DNA of 64,000 nt from Nocardioides agariphilus (GTDB lineage: Bacteria; Actinomycetota; Actinomycetes; Propionibacteriales; Nocardioidaceae), in NCBI RefSeq assembly GCF_015352445.1, contig NZ_JADKPO010000020.1, positions 1 to 64,000 of the forward strand. The letters run 5' to 3'. The notes beneath the pieces were generated by a model. The model had not been told where the DNA came from, searched no databases, and saw only the letters and a list, made by a program, of their open reading frames with translations. This document shows positions 39,668 through 50,658 of this stretch, in pieces. The position numbers and the translations under genes are program-made. Position 1 is the first letter of the stretch. Every line of letters starts with the position of its first letter.

Positions 39668-41041
39668 TCAGAGCAGATCCCGCACCACGCCGGGGATCGC
39701 CCGTGCGACGTCGGGCGCGGTGATCGGTCCGCCCCGGGCGGCGTACGTCGCGGCGGCACCGTGCAGCCACGAGCCCACGCTCGCGGCGTCGTACGGCTCG
39801 AGCCCGGCGGCCAGAAGGGCCCCGATCAGCCCGGCGAGCACGTCACCAGCGCCGGCCGTCGCCAACCACGCAACCCCCGTCGTGGTGATGCGCGCGTTCC
39901 CGTCTGGCCGCGCCACCACGGTGTGACGACCCTTGAGCAGCACCACCGCGTCGTAGGTCACGGCCGCCTCACGGGCATGGCCCAGCGGGTCGCCCTCGAT
40001 GTCGGCCCTCGCAGCCCCCGTCATCCGGCTCAGCTCACCGGCGTGGGGGGTCAGCACGGCAGGCACTCCGAGCGGGCCGTCCACGAGCCCGAGGGCGTCC
40101 GCGTCGACGACCAGCGGCACACCATCGGCGCGCGCCTCGGCCAGCATGGTGGCCACGTCGGGTCCGCCTCCGGAGCCGACGGCCCACGCCTGGACCCGGC
40201 CGTTCTCGGTGACGACATCGGGGTGCGCGGCCACCACGGCGTCGCGCGCGCCGGCGAGGTAGCGGACCATGCCGCACAGCCCCGCCGCGGCGCCGGACAC
40301 GCACAGGACGCCGGCGCCGGGGTACCGCGCCGAGCCGGCCCTGATCCCGACGACGCCGCGCGTGTACTTGTGCGCGTGCTCGTCCGGCCTCGGCAGGAGG
40401 GCCACGACGTCCGCGGCCTGCAGGCTCTCGACGGCGGCCTCGGGCAGGTCCAGCCCGATGTCGACGAGGTGCACCGCGCCGGCGTACGCCGCCGCCGGGT
40501 CCGCGAGAAGCGCGACCTTGTGGGTCCCGAAGGTGACCGTGACGTCGGCCCTGACCGCTGGGCCGTCGATGCGGCCCGTGTCCACGTCGACCCCGCTCGG
40601 TACGTCGACCGCCACGACCGGCACGCCCCGCAGTACCTCCAGCGCGGCCACCGCCTCGGGGCGCAGGCCCGGTCGCCCGCCGATCCCCACGATGCCGTCG
40701 ACGACCACGTCCTGCGGCTGGCTGGGTGCGGCCTCGACGACCCGGCCGCCGGCTCGCCTCAGCGCCTCGAGTCCCGCACGGTGGGGCGCAGCTGCGAGCA
40801 GCCACGCGCTCACCCGCACGCCGCGCCGGGCCAGCAACGCCCCGGCGTACAGGGCGTCTCCCCCGTTGTCGCCGCTCCCGACCAGCAGCGTCACCCTGGC
40901 GCCGTACGCCTGTGGGAGCAGGTCGAGTACGGCGTACGCCAGACCCGCCGCCGCCCGCTGCATCAGCGCACCCTCGGGAAGCCGCGCCATCAACGCGGTC
41001 TCCGCCGCCCGCACCTGCTCGACGGTGTGCGCGCTCCTCAT
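39668..41041 (-). CDS. nnrD: Bifunctional NAD(P)H-hydrate epimerase / ADP-dependent dehydratase
   Basis: 457 residues. An N-terminal epimerase domain (about 1-205; VGSGDNGGDALYAGALL) is fused to a C-terminal ribokinase-like dehydratase (about 215-457; PLVVDADALGL, LTPHAGELSRM, VVLLKGRHTVV, and the phosphate-binding TAGAGDVLAGLIGALL). The enzyme repairs hydrated NADH and NADPH. The ATG at 41041 is six bases after TAGCGT on the minus strand, suggesting a leaderless transcript. Confidence 0.94.
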   Translation of the reverse strand: MRSAHTVEQVRAAETALMARLPEGALMQRAAAGLAYAVLDLLPQAYGARVTLLVGSGDNGGDALYAGALLARRGVRVSAWLLAAAPHRAGLEALRRAGGRVVEAAPSQPQDVVVDGIVGIGGRPGLRPEAVAALEVLRGVPVVAVDVPSGVDVDTGRIDGPAVRADVTVTFGTHKVALLADPAAAYAGAVHLVDIGLDLPEAAVESLQAADVVALLPRPDEHAHKYTRGVVGIRAGSARYPGAGVLCVSGAAAGLCGMVRYLAGARDAVVAAHPDVVTENGRVQAWAVGSGGGPDVATMLAEARADGVPLVVDADALGLVDGPLGVPAVLTPHAGELSRMTGAARADIEGDPLGHAREAAVTYDAVVLLKGRHTVVARPDGNARITTTGVAWLATAGAGDVLAGLIGALLAAGLEPYDAASVGSWLHGAAATYAARGGPITAPDVARAIPGVVRDLL

Positions 41042-41070
41042 GCCCTCACGCTAGTTGGCCAGGCCCTTCC

Positions 41071-41120
41071 GGGTCGTGTGCCCGAAGGTGCGTTCTACCG
41101 CACGCTGAGGGGAACGACCC
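41071..41120. repeat. Family B nested palindrome, left of the AbiEi/DUF559-like gene
   Basis: Outer arms GGGTCGT (41071-41077) and ACGACCC (41114-41120), inner arms GTGCG (41088-41092) and CGCAC (41099-41103) around TTCTAC, then GCTGAGGG. Same core as 12589-12636 and 42097-42142. It fills most of the gap between nnrD and the rightward gene. Confidence 0.75.
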
Positions 41121-41174
41121 TGGGCTGTGGAGAGCGCCCGACGCCGACGACGCAGATGTTGTTGCCTCTCCTCC

Positions 41175-42122
41175 ATGCCACGTCGCGTCGACCGAGCCGA
41201 CTGGAGGCCGCTGGCCGCATCTCAAGCCGGCCTGCTCACGAGGCGTCAGCTCCATGCGCTCGGGATCGACCGGTTCTTCGTCCGCAACCAGATCAGGGCC
41301 GGGCGATGGACGCTTCTCACGACCATGGTGATCGGTACGACGACCGGGCCGCTGTCACGTGAGGCAACCATGTGGTTGGGGGTTCTGCACGCTGGGCCGA
41401 CTGCGATCGTGGGAGGGCTGACCGCCGCCGAGGTCCTCGGCCTCCGCAACTGGCATCGCGACGAGATCACCGTGCTGGTGCCGGACGAGCTCGACTTCGA
41501 CGAGAGCGCCGTGCCTGGCGTGAGGTACGTGCGAACGCGTCGCGACCTGGCTGCCATGCGACTGCCCCGAGCGGGCCTTCCCACCTGCCGTGTCGAACCT
41601 GCGGTGTTGTTGTGGGCGGCGTACCAGAGGTCCCGCCGGACGGCTCAGGGCGTCGTTGCCGCAGCGATCCAACAAAGGCTCTCATCACCCGAGCTTTTCC
41701 GGGACTGGTTGCGCATCATGCGCCCACTGAGGTGGGCGGCGATGTTCCGTCAGGCATTGGCCGACATCGAGGGCGGCGCGCAGTCCCTGGCCGAGATCGA
41801 CATCCGACGGTTGTGTCGCCGAGTCGGGATCGTGCCTCCGACGCGCCAGCGCAAACGCGTCGACTCTGCGGGCCGCACTCGCTTCACCGACTGCGAGTGG
41901 GTGCTCCCCAACGGTCACATCGTGATCCTGGAGATCGACGGCGGATTTCACATGGAGGTCGAGCACTGGGAGGACGACCTGGCGCGGCAGCGTCGCATCA
42001 GCGGACCTGGACGCACCGTGGTGCGATGCACGGCGCGCGAGGTCCGCGAAGACGACGGACAGCTTGGCCGCGACCTCATCGCTCTCGGAGTACCGCGTCG
42101 TGCCCCCAGGCGTGCGATCTAG
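41175..42122 (+). CDS. AbiEi-like N-terminal domain / DUF559-type nuclease-like protein
   Basis: 315 residues from the ATG at 41175; GTG 41127 in the same frame is an alternative and neither has a ribosome site. The N-terminal winged-helix part (SQAGLLTRRQLHALGIDRFFVRNQ and GLTAAEVLGLRNWH) resembles AbiEi antitoxin domains. The C-terminal part (FTDCEWVLPNGHIVILEIDGGFHMEVEHWEDDLARQRRI) resembles DUF559/Vsr-like PD-(D/E)xK nucleases, with Asp, Glu-Ile-Asp and His at catalytic-like positions. No AbiEii toxin gene is adjacent. It is bracketed by two family B palindromes, and its stop codon lies in the second. Confidence 0.75.
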   Translation: MPRRVDRADWRPLAASQAGLLTRRQLHALGIDRFFVRNQIRAGRWTLLTTMVIGTTTGPLSREATMWLGVLHAGPTAIVGGLTAAEVLGLRNWHRDEITVLVPDELDFDESAVPGVRYVRTRRDLAAMRLPRAGLPTCRVEPAVLLWAAYQRSRRTAQGVVAAAIQQRLSSPELFRDWLRIMRPLRWAAMFRQALADIEGGAQSLAEIDIRRLCRRVGIVPPTRQRKRVDSAGRTRFTDCEWVLPNGHIVILEIDGGFHMEVEHWEDDLARQRRISGPGRTVVRCTAREVREDDGQLGRDLIALGVPRRAPRRAI

Positions 42123-42142
42123 CACACGCTCAGCCTCACGAC
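42097..42142. repeat. Family B nested palindrome, right of the AbiEi/DUF559-like gene
   Basis: Outer arms GTCGTG (42097-42102) and CACGAC (42137-42142); inner CGTGCG (42111-42116) and CACACG (42123-42128) around ATCTAG, whose TAG is the stop of the preceding gene. It also overlaps the last codons of acpS on the other strand. Confidence 0.7.
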
Positions 42143-42489
42143 TCCAAGACGACGACGGCAGAGGCGATGCCGGCGTCGTGGGAGAGGGAGAGGTGGACGT
42201 GGACGGCGCCGAGCTCGGTGGCGCGGGCGGCGACAGTGCCACGCATCAGGAAGAGGGGGCGCCCGGAGTCCTCGGAGACGACCTCGGCGTCGTGCCAGGC
42301 CAGGTTTCCGGGGGCGCCGAGTGCTTTGGCGAGCGCCTCCTTGGCGGCGAACCTGGCCGCCAGCGAGGCCATCCCGAGCGAACCCTCTGCGGGGGTGAAG
42401 AGACGTTCGGCGAGTCCGGGCGTGCGGGTCAGCGACTCCGCGAACCGCTCCAGGTCAACCACGTCGATGCCGACGCCGATCACGGCCAC
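42136..42489 (-). CDS. acpS: Holo-[acyl-carrier-protein] synthase
   Basis: 117 residues. Transfers phosphopantetheine from CoA to acyl carrier protein. The two signature blocks are present: [15 protein letters not shown] at the start and [12 protein letters not shown] in the middle, with [18 protein letters not shown] near the end. GTG at 42489 lies eight bases after the glmS stop, so it is cotranscribed with glmS. Confidence 0.95.
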   Translation of the reverse strand: MAVIGVGIDVVDLERFAESLTRTPGLAERLFTPAEGSLGMASLAARFAAKEALAKALGAPGNLAWHDAEVVSEDSGRPLFLMRGTVAARATELGAVHVHLSLSHDAGIASAVVVLES

Positions 42490-42497
42490 CAGCAGGC

Positions 42498-44342
42498 CTA
42501 CTCGACCGTGACGGACTTGGCCAGGTTGCGCGGCTGGTCGACGTCGTGTCCCATGCGGCTGGCCAGCTCGCAGGCGAACAGCTGGAGGGGTACGACGGCC
42601 ACGAGCGGCTGCAGCAACACCGGCACGCGCGGTAGGTAGATGACCGAGTCGGCGTAGGGCGCCACGGCCGGGTCGTCCTCCTCGGCGAGCAGGAGCGTGC
42701 GGGCACCGCGCGCGCGGATCTCCTGGATCGCGCTGATCATCTTGTCGTGGAGCTGGTCGCGACCCTGGGGCGGCACCACGCAGAACACCGGCAGGCCCTC
42801 CTCGATCAACGCGATGGGCCCGTGCTTGAGCTCGCCGGCCGCGAACCCCTCGGCGTGGATGTAGGCGAGCTCCTTGAGCTTCAGCGCGCCTTCCAGCGCC
42901 ACGGGGAACCCGGCATGACGCCCGAGGAAGAGCACCGAACGCGCGTCGGCGAGGTCGGCAGCCAGCGCGTAGATCGCGTCCTTGCGGTCCAAGATGCCCT
43001 GGATGTGCCCGGGCATCTGCTCCAGCTCGTGGACGACACCGCGGATCTCGTCGCCGTACATCGTGCCCCGCACCTGGGCCAGGTAGAGGCCGAGCAGGTA
43101 GGACGCGACCAGCTGCGTGCTGAAGCCCTTGGTCGACGCGACACCGATCTCGGGGCCTGCGTGGGTGTAGATCACCGCATCGGACTCGCGGGGGATGGTC
43201 GAGCCGTTGGTGTTGCAGATCGCCAGCACCCTCGAGCCCTGCGCGCGCGCGTGCCGGATCGCCATCAACGTGTCGGCGGTCTCGCCGGACTGGCTGATCG
43301 CCACGACCAGCGTGTCCTGGGTGAGGATCGGGTCGCGATAGCGGAACTCGTGGGCGAGCTCGACCTCGCAGGGGATGCGGGTCCAGTGCTCAATGGCGTA
43401 CTTCGCCACGAGACCCGCATAGAACGCCGTGCCGCAGGCGACCAGGATGATCTTGTCGACGTCGCGCAGCTCCTGCTCCGAGAGCCGCATCTCGTCGAGC
43501 TGGAGCCGACCACCGGGCGAGTGGCGCCCGAGCAGGGCGTCGGCCACGGCGTGCGGCTGCTCGAAGATCTCCTTGCGCATGAACCAGTCGTGGCCGTCCT
43601 TCTCGGCCGCCGACAGGTCCCAGTCGACGTGGTAGTGCTTGCCCTCGGCAGGCGAGCCGTCGAAGCCGGTCACCTCGACACCCTCGCGCGTGATCGTGAC
43701 CACCTGGTCCTGGCCGAGCTCGAGCGCCTCGCGGGTGTGCTCGATGAACGCCGCGACGTCGGAGCCCAGGAAGTTCTCACCCTCGCCGAGCCCCACCACC
43801 AGCGGCGAGTTGCGGCGGGCGGCGACCACACGCGCAGGGTCCGCGGCGTCGACCGCCACCAGCGTGAAGGCACCCGCAAGCCGCTGGCACACCCGCTGCA
43901 TGGCAACGGTCAGGTCGGCTCCCGCCTCGACCTCCGCCTCGAGCAGGTGGGAGACGACCTCGGTGTCGGTGTCGGACCGCATCTCGACACCCGCGTCCTC
44001 GAGCTCGCCGCGCAGCGCGGCGAAGTTCTCGATGATGCCGTTGTGGATCACCGCGACGCGGTCGTGCTGACCCAGGTGCGGATGGGCGTTGCGGTCGGTC
44101 GGCGCGCCGTGCGTGGCCCAGCGGGTGTGACCGATCCCCGTGGTCGAGGCCTCGAGCGGGTGCTCGGCCAGGTCCTTCTCGAGGTTGGCGAGCTTGCCCG
44201 CCTTTTTGTCGGACAAGATCGAGCCCTCGTGCACCAGCGCGATCCCGGCCGAGTCGTAGCCGCGGTACTCCAGACGCCGCAGGCCCTCGATCACCACGTC
44301 TTGAGCTGACTTCTCGCCGACGTAGCCCACGATGCCGCACAT
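42498..44342 (-). CDS. glmS: Glutamine-fructose-6-phosphate aminotransferase (isomerizing)
   Basis: 614 residues. Makes glucosamine-6-phosphate for wall precursors. The N-terminal glutaminase nucleophile is Cys2 (MCGIVGYVG), with the TRWATHG loop; the SIS isomerase domains follow ([43 protein letters not shown]) and the end is [10 protein letters not shown]. On the minus strand TAGACT ends seven bases before the ATG, so the transcript may be leaderless. Only 33 bases separate it from divergent coaA, leaving no room for a riboswitch or ribozyme. Confidence 0.97.
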   Translation of the reverse strand: MCGIVGYVGEKSAQDVVIEGLRRLEYRGYDSAGIALVHEGSILSDKKAGKLANLEKDLAEHPLEASTTGIGHTRWATHGAPTDRNAHPHLGQHDRVAVIHNGIIENFAALRGELEDAGVEMRSDTDTEVVSHLLEAEVEAGADLTVAMQRVCQRLAGAFTLVAVDAADPARVVAARRNSPLVVGLGEGENFLGSDVAAFIEHTREALELGQDQVVTITREGVEVTGFDGSPAEGKHYHVDWDLSAAEKDGHDWFMRKEIFEQPHAVADALLGRHSPGGRLQLDEMRLSEQELRDVDKIILVACGTAFYAGLVAKYAIEHWTRIPCEVELAHEFRYRDPILTQDTLVVAISQSGETADTLMAIRHARAQGSRVLAICNTNGSTIPRESDAVIYTHAGPEIGVASTKGFSTQLVASYLLGLYLAQVRGTMYGDEIRGVVHELEQMPGHIQGILDRKDAIYALAADLADARSVLFLGRHAGFPVALEGALKLKELAYIHAEGFAAGELKHGPIALIEEGLPVFCVVPPQGRDQLHDKMISAIQEIRARGARTLLLAEEDDPAVAPYADSVIYLPRVPVLLQPLVAVVPLQLFACELASRMGHDVDQPRNLAKSVTVE

Positions 44343-44375
44343 GCGCCCGAGTCTAGAGAAGCGGGCTTTGCAAGA

Positions 44376-45368
44376 ATGCCGCGCATGCCCTCAGGCGACC
44401 ACCCCATCGGCGCCAACGGGCACAGCGAGCGCGAGTCCTCGCCGTACGTCGAGCTCGACCGCTCCGCATGGGCCTCCCTGGCCGAGGAGGTCGAGGACCC
44501 GCTCTCCGAGGGCGAGGTCGAACGCCTGCGCGGTCTCGGCGACTACCTCGATCTGGAGGAGGTGCGCCAGGTCTACCTGCCCCTCTCCCGCCTGCTGAGC
44601 CTGCGGGTCGACGCGGCCGAGCGGCTGCACCGCGAGCAGGAAGGGTTCCTGCATCGTCCGCAGCCGCCGCGCACGCCCTTCGTGATCGGCCTGGCCGGGT
44701 CCGTCGCAGTCGGCAAGTCGACCACCGCCCGCGTGCTGCAGCAGATGCTGGCCCACTGGCCGGCCCACCCCAACGTCGTCCTGGTCACCACCGACGGGTT
44801 CCTGCTGCCGACCGCCGAGCTGGATCGGCGCGGGCTCCTGCACCGCAAGGGCTTCCCCGAGTCCTACGACCGCAAGGCCCTGCTGCGGTTCGTGATCGCC
44901 ATCAAGTCCGGTCGCGACGAGGTGATGGCGCCGGTCTACGACCACCTCACCTACGACATCGTGCCCGGTGAGCACGTCGTCGTGCGCCAGCCCGACATCG
45001 TCATCATCGAGGGCCTCAACGTCCTGCAGCCGGCGCGGGTGCGCGAGGACGGCCGCGCCGGCCTGGCCCTGAGCGACTTCTTCGACTTCAGCGTCTACGT
45101 CGACGCCGCGACCTCCGACATCCGCCAGTGGTACGTCGAACGGTTCCTGCGCCTGCGCGAGACCGCGTTCCGCGACCCGGCGTCGTACTTCACCCGCTAC
45201 GCCGCCTTGTCCCGCGAGCAGGCCGTCGAGACAGCCGAGCAGATCTGGGACTCCATCAACGGCCCCAACCTCGTCCAGAACATCCTGCCGACCCGCGGGC
45301 GCGCCGATCTCGTGCTGCGCAAGGACCGAGACCACTCGGTGAGGTACGTCCGGTTGCGCAAGCTGTAG
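44376..45368 (+). CDS. coaA: Type I pantothenate kinase
   Basis: 330 residues. Phosphorylates pantothenate, the first step to CoA. Walker A GSVAVGKS (108-115), [21 protein letters not shown], the KGFPESYD segment and IIEGLNVLQ are typical of prokaryotic CoaA. ATG 44376 or 44385 could start it. Its product route (CoA) feeds acpS across the divergent glmS-acpS operon. Confidence 0.96.
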   Translation: MPRMPSGDHPIGANGHSERESSPYVELDRSAWASLAEEVEDPLSEGEVERLRGLGDYLDLEEVRQVYLPLSRLLSLRVDAAERLHREQEGFLHRPQPPRTPFVIGLAGSVAVGKSTTARVLQQMLAHWPAHPNVVLVTTDGFLLPTAELDRRGLLHRKGFPESYDRKALLRFVIAIKSGRDEVMAPVYDHLTYDIVPGEHVVVRQPDIVIIEGLNVLQPARVREDGRAGLALSDFFDFSVYVDAATSDIRQWYVERFLRLRETAFRDPASYFTRYAALSREQAVETAEQIWDSINGPNLVQNILPTRGRADLVLRKDRDHSVRYVRLRKL

Positions 45369-45384
45369 GTCAATCGGTGGTCGA

Positions 45385-46383
45385 TCACAGCACCTTCTGG
45401 AACTCCAGGATCTGCTCGACCAGCCGGTAGCCCAGCTGCCCGTTCACGGCGTTCATGTGCTCGTTGACGTCGGCGTTGCCGGTGAGCACGATCTGGCAGT
45501 CGGGGAACCGCGCGCGCAGCGACCGGTGGGTGGCCAGCTTCATCGCCAGGCCCAGCGAGTGGCCGCGGTGCTCGGGCAGCACCATGGTGATGCCGATGTT
45601 GGCCTGTGACGTGCGGGCGGCATCGACGAAGACGTCGTGGTAGCCGGCCAAGGAGCCGTCCGCCGAGAGCGCCGCGCCGGCCAGCCCGGTCGTGCCCAGC
45701 CTGGCCGCCCGCTCCTCGCGGCGACGGATGCGCTCGGGGGTGTAGTTGAGGTCGCCCATCTCGAGGTCGCCGGTCGGGATCATCCCGATGAACCGGTTGA
45801 GGGCACCGCACACGCCGTCCACGAGCTCGTCGGGGACGCGGTTGGTCCACTCGACGACCCGGTAGTCACCGATGCGTGCCGCGACGTGCTCGTCGAGGGC
45901 GCCCCACGAGCCGGCGTACTGCGGCAGGTCGAGCACCTTGAACCCCTCGCGGTTGGCCAGGGCGTAGCTGTGCCTGGCCGCGAACGGCTCGCCGGGCGAG
46001 GTGCCGCCGACCGGGGCGATCGCCTCTGCCACCAAGACGTTGCGTCCCCCTGAGGTGGCCACCTCCTCCACGGCAGCCAGCACCGCGGTACCGACGCCAC
46101 GACGGCGCTCGGGCTCGGGCACGTAGACCTCGAGGTAGGCGTGGTCGGTGTTGTCGGACAGCGGCATGTTGGTCACGCCCGCGCCCACGACGCGCCCACC
46201 GTCGTAGGCGGCGACGAACACGAGGTCCCAGTCGGGGTTGTCGGTAGCGGCCGCCTGACGGGCCAGCTCCCACGGCGTGTAGGTGTCGTAGGGCCGTCCG
46301 GCCACGGCACCGTCGTGGGATGCCTGCCACCAGTCGCGCACCTGGGTCTCGTCGCACTTGTCGACCTGGCGTACGTCGATCAC
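45385..46383 (-). CDS. GNAT protein with two acetyltransferase domains
   Basis: 332 residues. The first GNAT half has the acetyl-CoA loop VPEPERRRGVGTAVLAAVEE (about 93-112); the second half carries MVLPEHRGHSLGLAMKLATH (about 272-291). Tandem GNAT proteins of this type resemble mycothiol synthase MshD in layout, but the substrate-binding features of MshD were not confirmed, so no specific function is given. It lies 40 bp after glmM and converges with coaA. Confidence 0.85.
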   Translation of the reverse strand: MIDVRQVDKCDETQVRDWWQASHDGAVAGRPYDTYTPWELARQAAATDNPDWDLVFVAAYDGGRVVGAGVTNMPLSDNTDHAYLEVYVPEPERRRGVGTAVLAAVEEVATSGGRNVLVAEAIAPVGGTSPGEPFAARHSYALANREGFKVLDLPQYAGSWGALDEHVAARIGDYRVVEWTNRVPDELVDGVCGALNRFIGMIPTGDLEMGDLNYTPERIRRREERAARLGTTGLAGAALSADGSLAGYHDVFVDAARTSQANIGITMVLPEHRGHSLGLAMKLATHRSLRARFPDCQIVLTGNADVNEHMNAVNGQLGYRLVEQILEFQKVL

Positions 46384-46423
46384 CCGAGAACCCTAGGAAC
46401 TCCGGCCGCAGCGGGCGACCTGA

Positions 46424-47770
46424 TTAGAGCGCGAGCTGCCGGCGTACGACGTCGGCGAGCCGGTGGGCGATCGCGTCGGCGTCGGACTGCGTGGCGGCCT
46501 CGACCATCACGCGCACGATCGGCTCGGTGCCGGAGGGGCGCAGCAGGATGCGGCCGGAGTCGCCCAGCGCAGCCTCTTCCTCGGCCACCGCGGCGGCCAG
46601 GATGCCGTCCTCCTCGACCCGCGACTTGTCGACGTCGGGGACGTTGACCAGCGTCTGAGGCAGTCGCTCGACGACCGAGGCGAGGGTCTTGAGCGAGTGA
46701 CCGGTGGTCACCATCCGCTCCAGCACCTGCAGTGCCGTGAGCACGCCGTCGCCCGTGGTGGCGTAGTCGGTGAGGATCACGTGTCCCGACTGCTCGCCGC
46801 CCAGGGTGTAGCCGGAGACCTGCATCGCCTGCAGCACGTAGCGGTCGCCGACCTTGGTCTGGCGCACGCCGATCCCGGCGGCCCGCATCGCCTTGACGAA
46901 GCCGAGGTTGCTCATCACGGTGGCCACGACGGTGTCCTTGGCCAGAGTGCCGGCGTCCTTCATCGACAACGCCAGGATCGCCAGGAGCTGGTCTCCGTCG
47001 ACGACGTTGCCCTCGTGGTCGACCGCCAGGCAGCGGTCGGCGTCGCCGTCGAGCGCGAACCCGACGTGGGCGCGGTGTTCGACGACGGCCTTGCGCACGG
47101 CGTCGAGGTGGGTCGACCCGCAGCCGTCGTTGATGTTGAGACCGTCGGGCGAGGCGTGGATGGGGATCACCCGCGCACCTGCGTCCTCGAGCGCGCGCGG
47201 CCCGACGTCGTAGGCCGCTCCCTCGGCGCAGTCGAGCACCACGCGCAGGCCCACCAGCGGGTGGTCGATCGAGCGGACCAGGTGGGCGGCGTACTGGTCG
47301 ATCGCGCTGGGGTAGACGGTGATCCGACCGACGTCGCCGCCGGTCGGCCGGTCGAACTGCTCGGTCAGCCGCTTCTCGATCGCGATCTCGATGGCGTCGT
47401 CGAGCTTGAGCCCGCCGCGGGCGAAGAACTTGATGCCGTTGTCGGGCATCGGGTTGTGGGAGGCCGACAGCACCACGCCCAGGTCGGCGCCGAGGATGCC
47501 GGTCAGGTAGGCCACGCCAGGCGTCGGGAGCACCCCGAGCAGGAGTACGTCGACCCCGGCGGAAGCGAGCCCGGCCACGACCGCAGCCTCGAGGAACTGC
47601 CCGGAGATACGGGTGTCGCGGCCGACCACGGCCAGCGGCCGGTGCCCCTCGAACTCGCCGCGATCGGCGAGCACGTGGGCAGCCGCGACCGAGAGGTCCA
47701 GGGCCAGGCCCGCGGTGAGGTCACCGTTGGCCAGGCCCCGGACTCCGTCAGTGCCGAAGAGTCGGGCCAA
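46424..47770 (-). CDS. glmM: Phosphoglucosamine mutase
   Basis: 448 residues. Interconverts glucosamine-6- and glucosamine-1-phosphate, the step after GlmS. Phosphoserine Ser104 in [16 protein letters not shown], metal loop DGDADRC and sugar loop GEQSGH are present. The start codon appears to be TTG at 47770 ([12 protein letters not shown]), twelve bases after the rpsI stop, and translation is probably coupled to rpsI. No ATG or GTG lies in frame near the family start. Confidence 0.95.
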   Translation of the reverse strand: MARLFGTDGVRGLANGDLTAGLALDLSVAAAHVLADRGEFEGHRPLAVVGRDTRISGQFLEAAVVAGLASAGVDVLLLGVLPTPGVAYLTGILGADLGVVLSASHNPMPDNGIKFFARGGLKLDDAIEIAIEKRLTEQFDRPTGGDVGRITVYPSAIDQYAAHLVRSIDHPLVGLRVVLDCAEGAAYDVGPRALEDAGARVIPIHASPDGLNINDGCGSTHLDAVRKAVVEHRAHVGFALDGDADRCLAVDHEGNVVDGDQLLAILALSMKDAGTLAKDTVVATVMSNLGFVKAMRAAGIGVRQTKVGDRYVLQAMQVSGYTLGGEQSGHVILTDYATTGDGVLTALQVLERMVTTGHSLKTLASVVERLPQTLVNVPDVDKSRVEEDGILAAAVAEEEAALGDSGRILLRPSGTEPIVRVMVEAATQSDADAIAHRLADVVRRQLAL

Positions 47771-47782
47771 GAGAACGGCTGG

Positions 47783-48301
47783 TCAGCGCTTGCTGTACTG
47801 GGGTGCCTTGCGGGCCTTCTTGAGACCGGCCTTCTTGCGCTCGATGACGCGGGCGTCACGGGTCAGCAGGCCGGCCTTCTTGAGGACCGCGCGGTTGGCG
47901 TCGAGGTCGACCGCGTTGAGGCAGCGGGCCACACCCAGGCGCAGCGCCCCGGCCTGGCCGGTGATGCCGCCGCCGTGGATGCGGGCGATCACGTCGAAGC
48001 GGCCCTCGAGCTGGGTCGCGGCGAAGGGCTCGCTCACCACCTGCTGGTGCAGCTTGTTGGGGAAGTAGGAGTCCAAGGTGCGGCCGTTGATGGTCCAGTT
48101 GCCCGAGCCGGGCACGATCCGGACGCGGGCCACGGCCTCCTTGCGGCGGCCGGTGGCCGCTGCGGGAGCGATGGTCGCGGGCTTCAGCGGTGCGTCGGCA
48201 GACGGGGCCGACTCCGAGCTGTAGGCGATGCCTGACTCGTCAGCGGTGTAGGTCTCCTCGACGTCGTCAGGCGAGGTGGTCTCGTTGGTGGTGTCGGTCA
48301 C
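47783..48301 (-). CDS. rpsI: 30S ribosomal protein S9
   Basis: 172 residues. The S9 domain begins near residue 48 ([19 protein letters not shown]) and ends with the conserved APQYSKR that reaches the P-site tRNA. The first 45 residues are an acidic, Thr/Ser-rich extension seen in actinobacterial S9. GTG start with AAGGAA ahead. 24 bp after rplM. Confidence 0.97.
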   Translation of the reverse strand: MTDTTNETTSPDDVEETYTADESGIAYSSESAPSADAPLKPATIAPAAATGRRKEAVARVRIVPGSGNWTINGRTLDSYFPNKLHQQVVSEPFAATQLEGRFDVIARIHGGGITGQAGALRLGVARCLNAVDLDANRAVLKKAGLLTRDARVIERKKAGLKKARKAPQYSKR

Positions 48302-48325
48302 GACTCACATTCCTTACTGGCAGGT

Positions 48326-48769
48326 CTACTGGGAGATCTGGGTGATCTCGAACGGAACGGCCTTCTGAGCCGCGTGCGGGTGGTTCGGGCCGGAGTAGAC
48401 CTTGAGCTTCTTCAGCAGCTGACGGCCGAGGCGGTTCTTGGGGAGCATGCCCCAGACGGCCTTCTCGATGGCCTTGCGGGCGTCCTTCTCGAGCAGCACG
48501 CCGATGGGGGTGGCGGTGAGGCCGCCCGGATAGCCGGAGTGACGGTAGGCCATCTTGGTCGTCTTCTTGTCGCCTGACAGCGCGACCTTCTCGGCGTTGA
48601 CGACGATGACGAAGTCACCGGTGTCGACGTGCGGCGCGAAGATCGGCTTGTGCTTGCCGCGCAACAGCGTGGCGGCGGTGACGGCGAGCCTGCCGAGGAC
48701 GACGTCCTCGGCGTCGATGACGTACCACTCACGGGTGATGTCACCGGACTTGGGGCTGTAGGTGCGCAC
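48326..48769 (-). CDS. rplM: 50S ribosomal protein L13
   Basis: 147 residues, full length. [38 protein letters not shown] and [20 protein letters not shown] are diagnostic. GTG start at 48769 with AAAGG ahead. First gene of the rplM-rpsI-glmM run. Confidence 0.98.
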   Translation of the reverse strand: MRTYSPKSGDITREWYVIDAEDVVLGRLAVTAATLLRGKHKPIFAPHVDTGDFVIVVNAEKVALSGDKKTTKMAYRHSGYPGGLTATPIGVLLEKDARKAIEKAVWGMLPKNRLGRQLLKKLKVYSGPNHPHAAQKAVPFEITQISQ

Positions 48770-49095
48770 AGCAGTGCCTTTTCGTTCGTAGGGATCGGGC
48801 TGGTCGTGCTGCGCCTTCTGACGAACTCTGCCTGGCTTCTCCTCATCCAGGTCTGCACCCGTTCCGGCTGAAGCGATGTGCTGGGACGGGCGCGGCAGGA
48901 GGCGCGACCGGCAAGTCTACGAAAGCCACGCGGCGAGCGCCAATCCGAGGAGATCGCCGAACCGGGGTGAGATGCCGACTTCGCGTCGGATGAGGCTGCG
49001 GTCTAGGTTGGGGAGGAAGAACCGGACTCGCGTCCCGCCCCACCGGGTGCAGCGCGGGGCCGGTTCCCGACTGCTGTGTTGAAGGAGCCCCACCC
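48770..49095. other. Intergenic region between divergent rplM and gltA
   Basis: 326 bp without a supported gene. It must hold the ribosomal operon promoter and leader to the left and the citrate synthase promoter to the right. TAGGTT near 49003 is a possible gltA minus-10, and GAAGGAG precedes the gltA GTG. A short hairpin CCGAC-TTCGC-GTCGG lies near 48975. No clear L13 leader structure could be assigned by eye. Confidence 0.5.
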
Positions 49096-50397
<1,302 letters not shown>

Positions 50398-50401
50398 CCC
50401 A

Positions 50402-50646
50402 TCGCTGGTCGAGGAGGTTGCCCGCCAGCGCTGGTTGAGGAGGTTGCACGCCCTCGCTGGTCGAGGAGGTTGCACGCCAGCGCTGGTCGAGGAGGTTGCA
50501 CGCCCTCGCTGGTCGAGGAGGTTGCACGCCCTCGCTGGTTGAGGAGGTTGCACGCCCTCGCTGGTTGAGGAGCACGCCCTCGCTGGTCGAGGAGGTTGCG
50601 CGGCCTCGCTGGTTGAGGAGGTTGCGCTGGCAACCGTCTCGAAACC
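50402..50646. repeat. Array of half family A repeats with one full element
   Basis: Nine copies of CGCTGGTTGAGGAGGTTGC or its C-variant (CTGGTCGAGG), period about 26 bp, with CACGCCCT or CACGCCAG linkers; only the last, 50611-50646, is a complete element ending in TCTCGAAACC. It fills the gap between gltA and the cupin gene and ends right at the cupin start. Confidence 0.9.
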
Positions 50647-50658
50647 ATGGTGGGAGGC

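Noticed and set aside
41175-42122. Complete AbiE toxin-antitoxin system
   Set aside because: No AbiEii nucleotidyltransferase gene is adjacent; both neighbours are core genes (nnrD, acpS).
44343-44375. glmS ribozyme or riboswitch
   Set aside because: Only 33 bp separate glmS and coaA, and the minus-10 box sits directly before the start codon.
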